DNA from: an uncultured Pelagibacteraceae bacterium
GTDB taxonomy: Bacteria > Pseudomonadota > Alphaproteobacteria > Pelagibacterales > Pelagibacteraceae
Length of the DNA: 55,349 bases
Direction of reading: 5' to 3'
NCBI GenBank assembly: GCA_902582105.1
Contig: CACHQT010000006.1
Span: forward strand, 1-55,349
Of the stretch, positions 40,403 through 49,098 are shown in pieces; the stretch's first letter is position 1; each line of letters opens with the position of its first letter. A program made the position numbers and the translations under genes. The notes below the pieces were generated by a model that saw nothing but the letters and a program-made list of their open reading frames with translations, was not told where the DNA came from and made no database searches.

Positions 40403-43400
40403 CTAAATTACTTTTTTAAATTTTGAGCCATAACTTAAAGGATTTTTTAATTTTTCCACCATTTCCTTTGGACAAACTTGTACAAAATTTTTAATCTCTA
40501 AATCAAATTTTTCTATGATTTTTTTTGAAAATAGTGAGTTAGTTTCTTTAGTATGCTCATTGATTAAACTTTTTAAATATTTGATCCAATATTCAGTTTC
40601 TAAAGGTTGCCAAATTACCGTTTCAGGATTTACTCTTTTTTCGAATTCTTTTTCTGGATCATAAACAAAAGCCATTCCGCCAGTCATGCCTGCTGCAAAA
40701 TTATCTCCAACTTCACCTAAAATAACAACCGTACCTCCGGTCATATATTCACATCCATTTGAGTCACATCCTTCAATAACAGAAATTGCTCCAGAATTTC
40801 TTACCGCAAATCTTTCACCTGCTTGACCTGCAGCATAAAGTTTTCCTGAGGTTGCGCCATATAAAACTGTATTTCCTATGATAGTATTTTCATTGGATAT
40901 TAAATTACTTTCTTCAGGTAATTTTATTGAAATTGTTGCACCAGACAAACCTTTACCCACATAATCATTTGCATCTCCTTCTACAACTAACTTTAAACCT
41001 TTAACGCCAAATGCCCCAAAGGATTGGCCTGCTGATCCTTTAAATAACAAAGTTAAAAAATTATCCTCCAATTTGTTGTTGCCATATTTTTTATATAAGT
41101 AGTGTGATAACCTGGTACCAACTGCTCTGTTAGTATTTTTAATTAAAAATTCATTTTTTTTAATTTTATTTTCATCTAAAGATTTTTCAATATCAGGCCA
41201 TATTTTTTCATCCAATGTGTCTGGAACTTTATTTATTTCTTGGTCCTTACAGTATCTATAGTTTTCACCAGGATCAGCTTGTACAAAAAGTGGATTGAGA
41301 TCAAGATCATCAAGATTTGGAGATGCTTTGCTTACCTGTCTAAGTAAGTCTGTTCTTCCAATTATATCATTCAAAGATTTGTAACCTATTGATGCTAGAA
41401 TTTCTCTTACTTCCTGAGCAATAAAAGAAAAAAGATTAACTACTTTGTCTGGAGTGCCTGTAAATTTTTCTCTTAATTTTTCATCTTGAGTGCAAACGCC
41501 AACTGGACATGTATTAGAATGACACTGTCTCACCATAATACATCCCATAGCAACTAAAGCAGTTGTAGCAACTCCAAACTCTTCCGCTCCCATCATCGCT
41601 GCGATAACTACATCTCTTCCAGTTTTAATTCCACCATCAGTCCTTAGTGTTACTTGATGCCTCAAGTTATTTAAAGTTAACACTTGGTTTGCTTCAGTTA
41701 ATCCCATCTCCCATGGAATTCCAACATACTTAACACTTGTTTGGGGTGTTGCTCCAGTCCCACCATTATGTCCTGAGATTAATATTATATCCGCCTTAGC
41801 CTTAGCAACTCCAGCGGCAATTGTTCCAATTCCAGATGAGGCTACTAACTTAACTCCTACTCTAGCTTTTGGATTTATTTGTTTTAAATCATAAATTAGC
41901 TGAGCTAAATCTTCAATTGAATAAATATCGTGATGAGGTGGAGGAGAAATTAATGTTACTCCAGGAGTTGAATGTCTTAATCTAGCTATTTCCTCTGTTA
42001 CCTTAAAACCTGGAAGCTGTCCTCCTTCACCGGGTTTTGCCCCTTGTGCTATTTTAATTTCTATTTCGTTACAATTATTTAGATAGTTTATTGTTACCCC
42101 AAATCTTGCTGAAGCAATTTGTTTTACCCTAGAATTTGCATTATCTCCATTATTTAATTTTTTAAATCTCTTTTCGTCTTCACCACCTTCACCGCTACAT
42201 GAAGCTCCTTTAATTCTATTCATACCAATAGCTAATGTTTCGTGAGCTTCTTTTGATAAAGCTCCATGTGACATGCTTCCACTACCAAATCTTTTCATAA
42301 TATTTTCAATTGTTTCAACTTCAGAAATATCAATTGGTGGATTTAAATATCTTTTTCTAAAATCAATTAGATCTCTTAAATTTATCGGCGGTAAATTATA
42401 AATACCTTCAGCATACTTTTTATAAGCTTCATATGAGTTTGAGGCTACCGCGCTTTGTAAAAGATGTATTAATCGACCTTGATATTGGTGAGTTTCTCCA
42501 TTTTTTCTGTATCTATAAATTCCACCTATGGGTAAAACAGTATCGCTACTATTAAATGCATCTTTATGAATATCTCTAATTTTTTTTTCTATACCAACAA
42601 GTCCTATTCCTGAGATTTTAGAAGTAACACCTGAAAAATAATCTGAAACAATAGTTCTACTTAAACCTACAGTTTCAAAATTACAACCACCTCTGTAGGA
42701 GCTTAGAACTGAAATGCCCATTTTTGACATAATTTTTAAAAGACCAGCGTTTACTGATTTTATGTATCTCTTTATACAGTCTTCAAAATCAAACTGACCA
42801 AATAATTTTTTTTCAAATCTTTGATGCAAACTATCAAGTGCTAAATATGGATTTACGGTTGTTGCTCCAACTCCCAATAATGTTGCAAACGAATGAGTAT
42901 CAAGTGCTTCACCTGTTTGAACATGTATTGAAACGTAACCTCGCAATTTATTCTTAATTAAATGCGTGTTGATAGCACCTACACATAATAACATTGGAAT
43001 AGGAAGTTTTGTTTCAGAAATATTTCTATCACTTAAAATTAACTGATTAGAACCTTGTCTTACAGCAATTTCAGCATCTTTTTGAATTTGTTTAATAGAG
43101 CTATCAATATTTTCTTCTTGTGCAAAAGTACAATCAATAGTCTTTGAGTTTTTTCCAAAAAAATTAGTTAATTTTTCAAATTGTGAATTTGATAAGACTG
43201 GACTATTCAATACAAAAATATTTTCTTTTGTGAGTTTATCAAAGTCTAAAATATTACCCAAATTTCCAAATCTAGTTTTTAAACTCATCACTTTATTTTC
43301 TCTAAGAGAGTCTATTGGGGGGTTAGTAACTTGACTAAAATTTTGCCTGAAAAAATGATAAAGAGGTCTGTAACGATCTGAAAGTACTGCAAGCGGTGTA

Positions 43401-44911
43401 TCATCTCCCATTGATCCTGTAGCCTCTTTTGCATCTTCAGCCATAGGATGCAAAATCAACTCTAAATCCTCTATACTTAATCCAAAAGCATGCTGCCTTC
43501 TTTTTAAATCTAAACCAGAGTAAAAATTTTTTTCATTAGTTATTGTTATTTTGTTATCTAAATCAATTATTTGAGAGTTGAAGTGTTTATATTCTTTCGC
43601 AAGAAAATTTTTTATTTCACTATTTTTATAAACTTTTCCTTTTTCTATTCTAATTCCAATAATCTCACCCGGTCCAAGTCTGCCTTTATGTTTAATTTGT
43701 TTTTCATTTAACTCAATCATTCCCGTCTCTGATCCGGCAAATAAAAAATTATCTTTGGTAATTGTAAATCTTAAAGGTCTTAGTCCATTTCTATCGCTTG
43801 CAGCTATAACCCATTCATTATCAGTTGCTGCTATTGCTGCAGGACCATCCCATGGCTCCATTGTGCTATTTAGGAAATTAAATAGTTGTTGATGATTTTT
43901 TGGTAAAACTTTACTTTTTTTTGACCATGCATCGGGAATTAGCATTAATTTTGCTAAAGGTGCTGGCTGTCCCGAAATATTTAATAACTCAAAAACATTA
44001 TCTAATGAGGCTGAGTCCGAATTACCAGATGGAATGACTGGCTTTAGGTTTTCCATATTATCAAAAATTGGACTATGCATTTCTTGCTCATGTACTTTCA
44101 TCCAATTAATATTACCTTTTAATGTATTGATTTCTCCGTTGTGAGCCAACGCTCTAAAAGGTTGAGCCAAGTCCCAACTTGGCGCTGTGTTTGTTGAAAA
44201 TCTTTGGTGAAAAATAGCGTATCTTGAAATAAATCTCTCATCCTTTAGATCCGTATAAAAATCAGATAAAGATTCCGCTAAGAACATTCCCTTATAAATA
44301 ATGGATTTTGAACTGAATGAGCAAATATAAAAATCATTTAAATTAATTATGCTTGCCTCTTTTTCAATTTTCCTTCTAGACTCATAAAGTTTAACCTCTA
44401 AATTTTTATTAGAAAGTTTTTTGTCATTATGTTTAAATAAAACCTGAGTTATTTCTGGCCTTGTTCTTTCTGCTTTTTCACCTAAAACTTTTGGATTAAC
44501 AGGGACCTGTCTCCATCCATAAATACTAAAATTACTTTTTGTGAGTTCTTTCTCCACCAAGGTTCTAGAATTTTCTTGAGCTGAATAGTTGTTTCTTGGT
44601 AAAAAAATCATTCCTATACAAATCTCAGAGTCATCATAAGTATGCCCAGTTAACTCAATTTTTTCTGAAAAAAAATCCTTTGGAATTTCTAAATGAATGC
44701 CTGCACCATCTCCGGTTTTACCATCAGCATCAACTGCACCTCTGTGCCATACTGCTTTTAGAGCTTCAATGCCATACTCAACCACTTTTCTAGATTTTTT
44801 TCCCTCGGTAGAAGCCACTAATCCAACACCACACGCATCGTGCTCCATTTCTTTTGAATAAACATTTTCTTTTTCTAAAATTTTAAGATTTTTTTTGTAC
44901 CTTGATATCAT
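40403..44911 (-). CDS. gltB: Glutamate synthase large subunit
   Basis: A 1502-residue enzyme that transfers glutamine amide nitrogen to 2-oxoglutarate, giving two glutamates. After a 26-residue propeptide the mature N-terminal nucleophile is Cys27 in HDACGVGLVAS. Domains then follow in order: type II glutaminase, central domain, FMN-binding synthase domain (GSMSHGALSKEAHETLAIG, LISGHNGGTGATP), the 3Fe-4S cysteines in CIMVRQCHSNTCPVGVC, and the GXGXG helix domain near the C-terminus. It overlaps gltD by 4 nt. This is the main ammonium assimilation step. Confidence 0.97.
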   Translation of the reverse strand: MISRYKKNLKILEKENVYSKEMEHDACGVGLVASTEGKKSRKVVEYGIEALKAVWHRGAVDADGKTGDGAGIHLEIPKDFFSEKIELTGHTYDDSEICIGMIFLPRNNYSAQENSRTLVEKELTKSNFSIYGWRQVPVNPKVLGEKAERTRPEITQVLFKHNDKKLSNKNLEVKLYESRRKIEKEASIINLNDFYICSFSSKSIIYKGMFLAESLSDFYTDLKDERFISRYAIFHQRFSTNTAPSWDLAQPFRALAHNGEINTLKGNINWMKVHEQEMHSPIFDNMENLKPVIPSGNSDSASLDNVFELLNISGQPAPLAKLMLIPDAWSKKSKVLPKNHQQLFNFLNSTMEPWDGPAAIAATDNEWVIAASDRNGLRPLRFTITKDNFLFAGSETGMIELNEKQIKHKGRLGPGEIIGIRIEKGKVYKNSEIKNFLAKEYKHFNSQIIDLDNKITITNEKNFYSGLDLKRRQHAFGLSIEDLELILHPMAEDAKEATGSMGDDTPLAVLSDRYRPLYHFFRQNFSQVTNPPIDSLRENKVMSLKTRFGNLGNILDFDKLTKENIFVLNSPVLSNSQFEKLTNFFGKNSKTIDCTFAQEENIDSSIKQIQKDAEIAVRQGSNQLILSDRNISETKLPIPMLLCVGAINTHLIKNKLRGYVSIHVQTGEALDTHSFATLLGVGATTVNPYLALDSLHQRFEKKLFGQFDFEDCIKRYIKSVNAGLLKIMSKMGISVLSSYRGGCNFETVGLSRTIVSDYFSGVTSKISGIGLVGIEKKIRDIHKDAFNSSDTVLPIGGIYRYRKNGETHQYQGRLIHLLQSAVASNSYEAYKKYAEGIYNLPPINLRDLIDFRKRYLNPPIDISEVETIENIMKRFGSGSMSHGALSKEAHETLAIGMNRIKGASCSGEGGEDEKRFKKLNNGDNANSRVKQIASARFGVTINYLNNCNEIEIKIAQGAKPGEGGQLPGFKVTEEIARLRHSTPGVTLISPPPHHDIYSIEDLAQLIYDLKQINPKARVGVKLVASSGIGTIAAGVAKAKADIILISGHNGGTGATPQTSVKYVGIPWEMGLTEANQVLTLNNLRHQVTLRTDGGIKTGRDVVIAAMMGAEEFGVATTALVAMGCIMVRQCHSNTCPVGVCTQDEKLREKFTGTPDKVVNLFSFIAQEVREILASIGYKSLNDIIGRTDLLRQVSKASPNLDDLDLNPLFVQADPGENYRYCKDQEINKVPDTLDEKIWPDIEKSLDENKIKKNEFLIKNTNRAVGTRLSHYLYKKYGNNKLEDNFLTLLFKGSAGQSFGAFGVKGLKLVVEGDANDYVGKGLSGATISIKLPEESNLISNENTIIGNTVLYGATSGKLYAAGQAGERFAVRNSGAISVIEGCDSNGCEYMTGGTVVILGEVGDNFAAGMTGGMAFVYDPEKEFEKRVNPETVIWQPLETEYWIKYLKSLINEHTKETNSLFSKKIIEKFDLEIKNFVQVCPKEMVEKLKNPLSYGSKFKKVI

Positions 44912-46347
44912 GCTACTTTCTCACTTTTGAATTCCTTTCTTTCTAAATATTTTTTTATCGACTCTGCTGCATCTCTTCCGTCTTTAATTGCCCATACAAC
45001 TAATGAAGCCCCTCTTATAATATCTCCTGCTGCAAATACTCCAGGAAGATTAGTCTCCATGGTATCAAAATTTGTTTTTAGTGTTCCCCATTTAGTAATA
45101 CTAAGATTTTTAGATCCAAATAAATTAGGAAGATCTTCTGGATCAAAACCCAGAGCTTTGATTACCATATCGGCTTTAACTTCAAATTGATTATTTTTTT
45201 GAACTTCTGGTTTTCTTCTGCCACTTTCGTCTGGTTTTCCTAATTTAATTTTATTTACAATTAAACTTTCAACTTTATTTTTGCCTACAAATTCTTTTGG
45301 GCTAGATAACCATACAAATTCTACACCTTCTTCTTCTGCATTTGATACCTCCCTTGAAGAGCCTGGCATATTTTCTTTATCTCTTCTATAAATACACTTT
45401 ACTGATTTTGCATTTTGTCTAATGGATGTTCTCACGCAATCCATGGCTGTGTCACCACCTCCAATTACAATTACATTCTTACCTTCGGCATTTAATGTTC
45501 CATTTTCAAACAATTCTACTTTATCACCTAAACCTTTTTTATTAGAAGCTGTTAAAAATTCCATAGCTGGGAATATATTATCTAAATCGTTTCCAGGTAA
45601 TTCTATTTCTCTTGCTTTATAAACTCCTGTGGCAATTAAAATTGCATCATGTTTTTTTCTTAATTCTTCAAGAGTTGCATCTTTGCCGACTTCAAAATTA
45701 TTTTTAAAATTAATACCACCTTTTTTAAGTAAATCTATTCTTCTGGTCACAACAAATTTTTCTAATTTAAAATTTGGAATACCATAAATTAACAAGCCTC
45801 CAGCTCTATCATATCTATCATAAATCGTAATTTGATAGCCCGATTTTCTAAGCTGTTCAGCGGCAGCTAAACCGGCAGGACCGGACCCAATTATTCCAAC
45901 GCTTAAACTTTTTTCATTTAATACTTTTATGGGGTTTACCCATCCATTTTCCCAAGCATTGTCAGTTATATATTTTTCTACAGAACCAATTGTAACGGTG
46001 CCATGTCCTGATTGTTCAATAACACAATTTCCCTCACATAATCTATCTTGAGGACAAATTCTGCCGCAAACCTCTGGCATATTATTAGTGCTTTGAGCTA
46101 ATTCGTAAGCATCTTTTAATCTTCCTTCAGCAGTTAATTTGAGCCAATCAGGTATATTATTACTTAAAGGACAATGAACTTGGCAAAAAGGTACACCACA
46201 TTGAGAGCATCTGCTCGATTGTTCTTTAGCTTTCTCATTAATGAAATCTTTATATATTTCATTAAAGTCCTCTTTTCTCCTTCCAACTTCCCTTTTTGGT
46301 GGATTTTGTTGACCTATTTTTACAAATTTAAGCATTTTTTCAGTCAT
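44908..46347 (-). CDS. gltD: Glutamate synthase small subunit
   Basis: A 479-residue FAD/NADPH subunit that passes electrons to GltB. Two iron-sulfur clusters are encoded by RCSQCGVPFCQVHCPLSNNIP and CGRICPQDRLCEGNC. FAD binding follows at VGIIGSGPAGLAAAEQLRKSG and NADPH binding at VIVIGGGDTAMDCVRTS. A final AAGDIIRGASLVVWAI is typical. It is first in gltD-gltB. A hairpin with a U-run lies about 50 nt upstream in its leader, a possible attenuation site. Confidence 0.97.
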   Translation of the reverse strand: MTEKMLKFVKIGQQNPPKREVGRRKEDFNEIYKDFINEKAKEQSSRCSQCGVPFCQVHCPLSNNIPDWLKLTAEGRLKDAYELAQSTNNMPEVCGRICPQDRLCEGNCVIEQSGHGTVTIGSVEKYITDNAWENGWVNPIKVLNEKSLSVGIIGSGPAGLAAAEQLRKSGYQITIYDRYDRAGGLLIYGIPNFKLEKFVVTRRIDLLKKGGINFKNNFEVGKDATLEELRKKHDAILIATGVYKAREIELPGNDLDNIFPAMEFLTASNKKGLGDKVELFENGTLNAEGKNVIVIGGGDTAMDCVRTSIRQNAKSVKCIYRRDKENMPGSSREVSNAEEEGVEFVWLSSPKEFVGKNKVESLIVNKIKLGKPDESGRRKPEVQKNNQFEVKADMVIKALGFDPEDLPNLFGSKNLSITKWGTLKTNFDTMETNLPGVFAAGDIIRGASLVVWAIKDGRDAAESIKKYLERKEFKSEKVA

Positions 46348-46397
46348 ATTTACCCTTTAAAAAAACTACATATAACAGCAATTTTTCATATTTGAAG

Positions 46398-46424
46398 AAA
46401 AACAAGGTCAATAATATTGACCTT
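46398..46424 (-). terminator. Hairpin with U-run (intrinsic terminator or attenuator) upstream of gltD
   Basis: Positions 46404-46424 form a perfect inverted repeat: AAGGTCAATA, one central base, then TATTGACCTT. Read on the minus strand the hairpin is followed by G and five U (46402-46398). This is the layout of a rho-independent terminator, ending a short transcript 50 nt before the gltD ATG. The same symmetry could instead be an operator for a dimeric regulator of gltD or uppP. Both readings are inferences from the sequence. Confidence 0.5.
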
Positions 46425-46486
46425 TATTTGCAAATTTTTACTGTTAAATAAGGCTTTTTCTAAAAGTGCATAGCTCTTATTCCGCC

Positions 46487-46528
46487 ATGGAATTGTTTAA
46501 TTTGATCTTTACATGGGTTACTAGGTAA
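46487..46528 (+). CDS. Possible 13-codon leader ORF upstream of uppP
   Basis: A short frame with the product MELFNLIFTWVTR ends at TAA, 3 nt before the uppP ATG. It lies in a patch that is less AT-rich than the surroundings. Just before it, ATTCC GCCAT GGAAT can form a small hairpin. It could be a coupled leader peptide or chance in an RNA-coding patch. Support is only position and composition. Confidence 0.25.
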   Translation: MELFNLIFTWVTR

Positions 46529-46531
46529 CTA

Positions 46532-47299
46532 ATGTTTGCAAATTTCATTGAAGTTTTCTTGCTGTCTGTCGTTCAAGGTGTTTCCGAATTTATACCGGTT
46601 AGTTCTTCAGCTCATTTATTTTTAATATCTGAAATTTATCAATTTAAATCTCAGGCTTTGATGCTGGATATTAGCTTGCACTTAGGATCGTTATTAGCAA
46701 TAATTTTTTACTTTCATAAAGATTTATCAAATATTCTAAATGATAAAAAATTATTTCTTTTAATAGTACTTGGTTCCTTACCTTTAATAGTTTGTGGGTT
46801 TGTAGTTCTTAAAACTGGAATAATAAATAATTTTAGGAATATTGAAGTAATAGCTTGGATGACTTTTATTTTTGCTATACTCTTATATGTAGCAGATAAA
46901 GTTGAAGTAAAAAAAAAATTAGAAAACAATATAAATATTAAATCAATTATTATAATTGGATTATTTCAAGTCTTAGCTTTAATTCCTGGTGTAAGCAGAT
47001 CAGGAATAATAATAACAGCTGGAAGATTTATTAAGTTTGACCGATATGACGCCACAAAAATTTCTTTTTATTTATCTATACCCGCTATAGCTGGTGCAAG
47101 TTTTTTAGGTTTGAAAAGTATTACATACGAAAATGTTGATTTTAATATTATGATTTTATTTTCTATACTATTATCCTTTTTATTTTCTTTTTTAACAATA
47201 AAGTATTTTTTAATATTTGTAAAAAAATTTACTCTAAATCTATTTATCATTTACAGAATAATTCTGTCATTTGTACTGTTTTATATAGTATACGCTTAA
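46532..47299 (+). CDS. uppP: Undecaprenyl-diphosphatase (UppP/BacA)
   Basis: A 255-residue multi-pass membrane phosphatase that recycles undecaprenyl pyrophosphate, the carrier lipid for peptidoglycan and surface glycans. Both catalytic motifs are present: VVQGVSEFIPVSSSAHL near the N-terminus and LIPGVSRSGIIITAGRF in the middle. About seven to eight hydrophobic segments follow the known topology. It is slightly short beside E. coli's 273. Its last 4 nt overlap the convergent EamA permease gene. Confidence 0.95.
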   Translation: MFANFIEVFLLSVVQGVSEFIPVSSSAHLFLISEIYQFKSQALMLDISLHLGSLLAIIFYFHKDLSNILNDKKLFLLIVLGSLPLIVCGFVVLKTGIINNFRNIEVIAWMTFIFAILLYVADKVEVKKKLENNINIKSIIIIGLFQVLALIPGVSRSGIIITAGRFIKFDRYDATKISFYLSIPAIAGASFLGLKSITYENVDFNIMILFSILLSFLFSFLTIKYFLIFVKKFTLNLFIIYRIILSFVLFYIVYA

Positions 47300-48183
47300 T
47301 TTTTTTTTATTTCTGGAACTAATTGTGAAATCAGAACACCAATTAAAATAAAAGTACATCCTAATATATTATTGAAATTTAAAATCTGACTTAAAATAAT
47401 CCAAGCAGCAGCTGTTGCAAATACTCCTTCCAAAGAAAAAATTATTGCTGATGGAGCTGGTTGAATATTTTTTTGAGCATAAATTTGTAAGACAAAGGCT
47501 ATACCTCCTGACAAAACTCCAGCATATAATATTTGAATTTTTTGACTTAGAATATCAACCAATACAAATTCTTCAAAAATTAACCCAGGTATGAATGAGC
47601 AAACCGAAACGACAAATGTTTGAATAAGACCTATTAATATTGGAGCATTAAACTCTTCGATGATAATACCAATAAAGATTATGTGCAAACTCCAAAATAA
47701 TGCACAAATAATTACAAGGGTATCTCCAAGTCTAACTGTAGTATCTTGAAAATTAGTTAAAAAGTAACCACCAATTACACACAAAACAACTGATGGCCAA
47801 ACGCTCCAATGTATTTTTTTTTTAAATAGAAAGAAAACTATAATAGGAACCATTGGAACATAAAAAATGGTAAAAAAAGCTGCATTTGCAACGTCAGTGT
47901 AAAGAAGTGCTACTTGTTGAAATACAGATGCAAAAAATAAAAAGACTCCAATAGAAAATGATAGAATTAAAAATCTTTTCTTATTCTTTGTAATAATTTT
48001 AATTGTATTTTTTTTTTCTAAAAATAAATAAAAAGGTATTAAAGCAATAAATCCAACAAAGAACCTAACTGAATTAAAAATATAAGGCCCAATATTCTCC
48101 ATTCCGGTGTCTTGAGCAATGAAAGTAGTTCCCCATATAAATGTACATAATAAAGCACTGATTATAGATGCTGATTTTGACAT
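47296..48183 (-). CDS. EamA/DMT-superfamily permease
   Basis: A 295-residue inner-membrane protein with ten hydrophobic helices in two EamA repeats. The first begins LLCTFIWGTTFIAQDTGMENIGPYIFNSVRF and the second near LGDTLVIICALFWSLHIIF. Late signatures are AQKNIQPAPSAIIFSLEGVFA. Such carriers export amino acids or other metabolites, but the substrate is not predictable. Its ATG directly follows the E2 stop codon in the same frame, so it belongs to the pyruvate dehydrogenase transcript. Confidence 0.87.
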   Translation of the reverse strand: MSKSASIISALLCTFIWGTTFIAQDTGMENIGPYIFNSVRFFVGFIALIPFYLFLEKKNTIKIITKNKKRFLILSFSIGVFLFFASVFQQVALLYTDVANAAFFTIFYVPMVPIIVFFLFKKKIHWSVWPSVVLCVIGGYFLTNFQDTTVRLGDTLVIICALFWSLHIIFIGIIIEEFNAPILIGLIQTFVVSVCSFIPGLIFEEFVLVDILSQKIQILYAGVLSGGIAFVLQIYAQKNIQPAPSAIIFSLEGVFATAAAWIILSQILNFNNILGCTFILIGVLISQLVPEIKKN

Positions 48184-49098
48184 TTAGATTGCAAGCCTGT
48201 ATGCAAAATTCTTACCAAGATTTTCTTTAAGCTCATTATTAAATCTTGCAGCCTCAGCACCATCTATTATTCTATGATCATAGGATAAAGATAAAGGTAA
48301 AATGGTTCTAGTTTTAAATTCACCCTTAATAAATTTTTGTTTTTTCTCTAATTTTCCAATACCTAAAATCGCAACCTCAGGATAATTAATTATTGGTGTA
48401 AAATAATTACCTCCTATCCCACCTAAGCTTGTAATGGTCATGGAGCCTCCAAAAAATTCTTTTTTATCAATCTTTAATTTTCTACACTTATTGCTAATTT
48501 CTTTAAGTTCATCGCTAATCTGATTTATGTTTTTTTTATTAACGTCTCTAAGTTTGGGTACCATCAAACCATGCTCAGTATCTACAGCTATACCTATATG
48601 AAAATATTTTTTAAATGTCATTTTTCCTTGTTCTATTTCATCAATAGAGGAATTAAACGATGGAAATTTTTTAATTGTTGCAACAAGTGCTTTTGTTATA
48701 AAAGCAAGTGGAGTAATTTTTTTTCTTTCACCTGTATATACATCTTTTAAGGATGTTCTGAAGTTTTCCATTTCTGTTACATCAGCTTCGTCATGATTTG
48801 TAACATGTGGAATTGTTGTCCATGAATAAGAAAGATGTTTAGCGGCAATTTTCTTTATTCTTGGAATTTCTTTTATTTCTATTTCACCAAAATCAGAATG
48901 AGGAAATTCATTTTTATAATTTATATTTTGTTCAGTTGTTTTTTTTGAAGATTGGTCTTTTATAAATTTTTTAACATCACTTTCTATAACCCTTCCTTGT
49001 CTTTCACTCCCTGTGACTAAATTTATATCTAACCCTAGTTCTCTTGCAAATTTTCTCACATTAGGACTAGCAGGTATTCTTGTTTTTTTTTCGGTCAT
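48184..49098 (-). CDS. aceF: Pyruvate dehydrogenase E2, lacking a lipoyl domain
   Basis: A 304-residue dihydrolipoamide acetyltransferase that moves acetyl from lipoyl-lysine to CoA. It starts directly with the peripheral subunit-binding domain (ASPNVRKFARELG... to about residue 46), then a short linker and the catalytic core (about 75-304), with SLSYDHRIIDGAEAARF holding His275 and Asp279. Typical E2 proteins have 400-630 residues because one to three lipoyl domains precede this. None is here and there is no room upstream, since its ATG directly follows the E1 stop. The lipoyl domain is on E1 instead. Confidence 0.93.
   Translation of the reverse strand: MTEKKTRIPASPNVRKFARELGLDINLVTGSERQGRVIESDVKKFIKDQSSKKTTEQNINYKNEFPHSDFGEIEIKEIPRIKKIAAKHLSYSWTTIPHVTNHDEADVTEMENFRTSLKDVYTGERKKITPLAFITKALVATIKKFPSFNSSIDEIEQGKMTFKKYFHIGIAVDTEHGLMVPKLRDVNKKNINQISDELKEISNKCRKLKIDKKEFFGGSMTITSLGGIGGNYFTPIINYPEVAILGIGKLEKKQKFIKGEFKTRTILPLSLSYDHRIIDGAEAARFNNELKENLGKNFAYRLAI

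Noticed and set aside
46404..46424. FNR-type box as the explanation of the inverted repeat
   Set aside because: The half-sites AAGGTCAATA/TATTGACCTT lack the four-base spacer of TTGAT-N4-ATCAA, and the U-run on the minus strand makes a terminator reading more direct.
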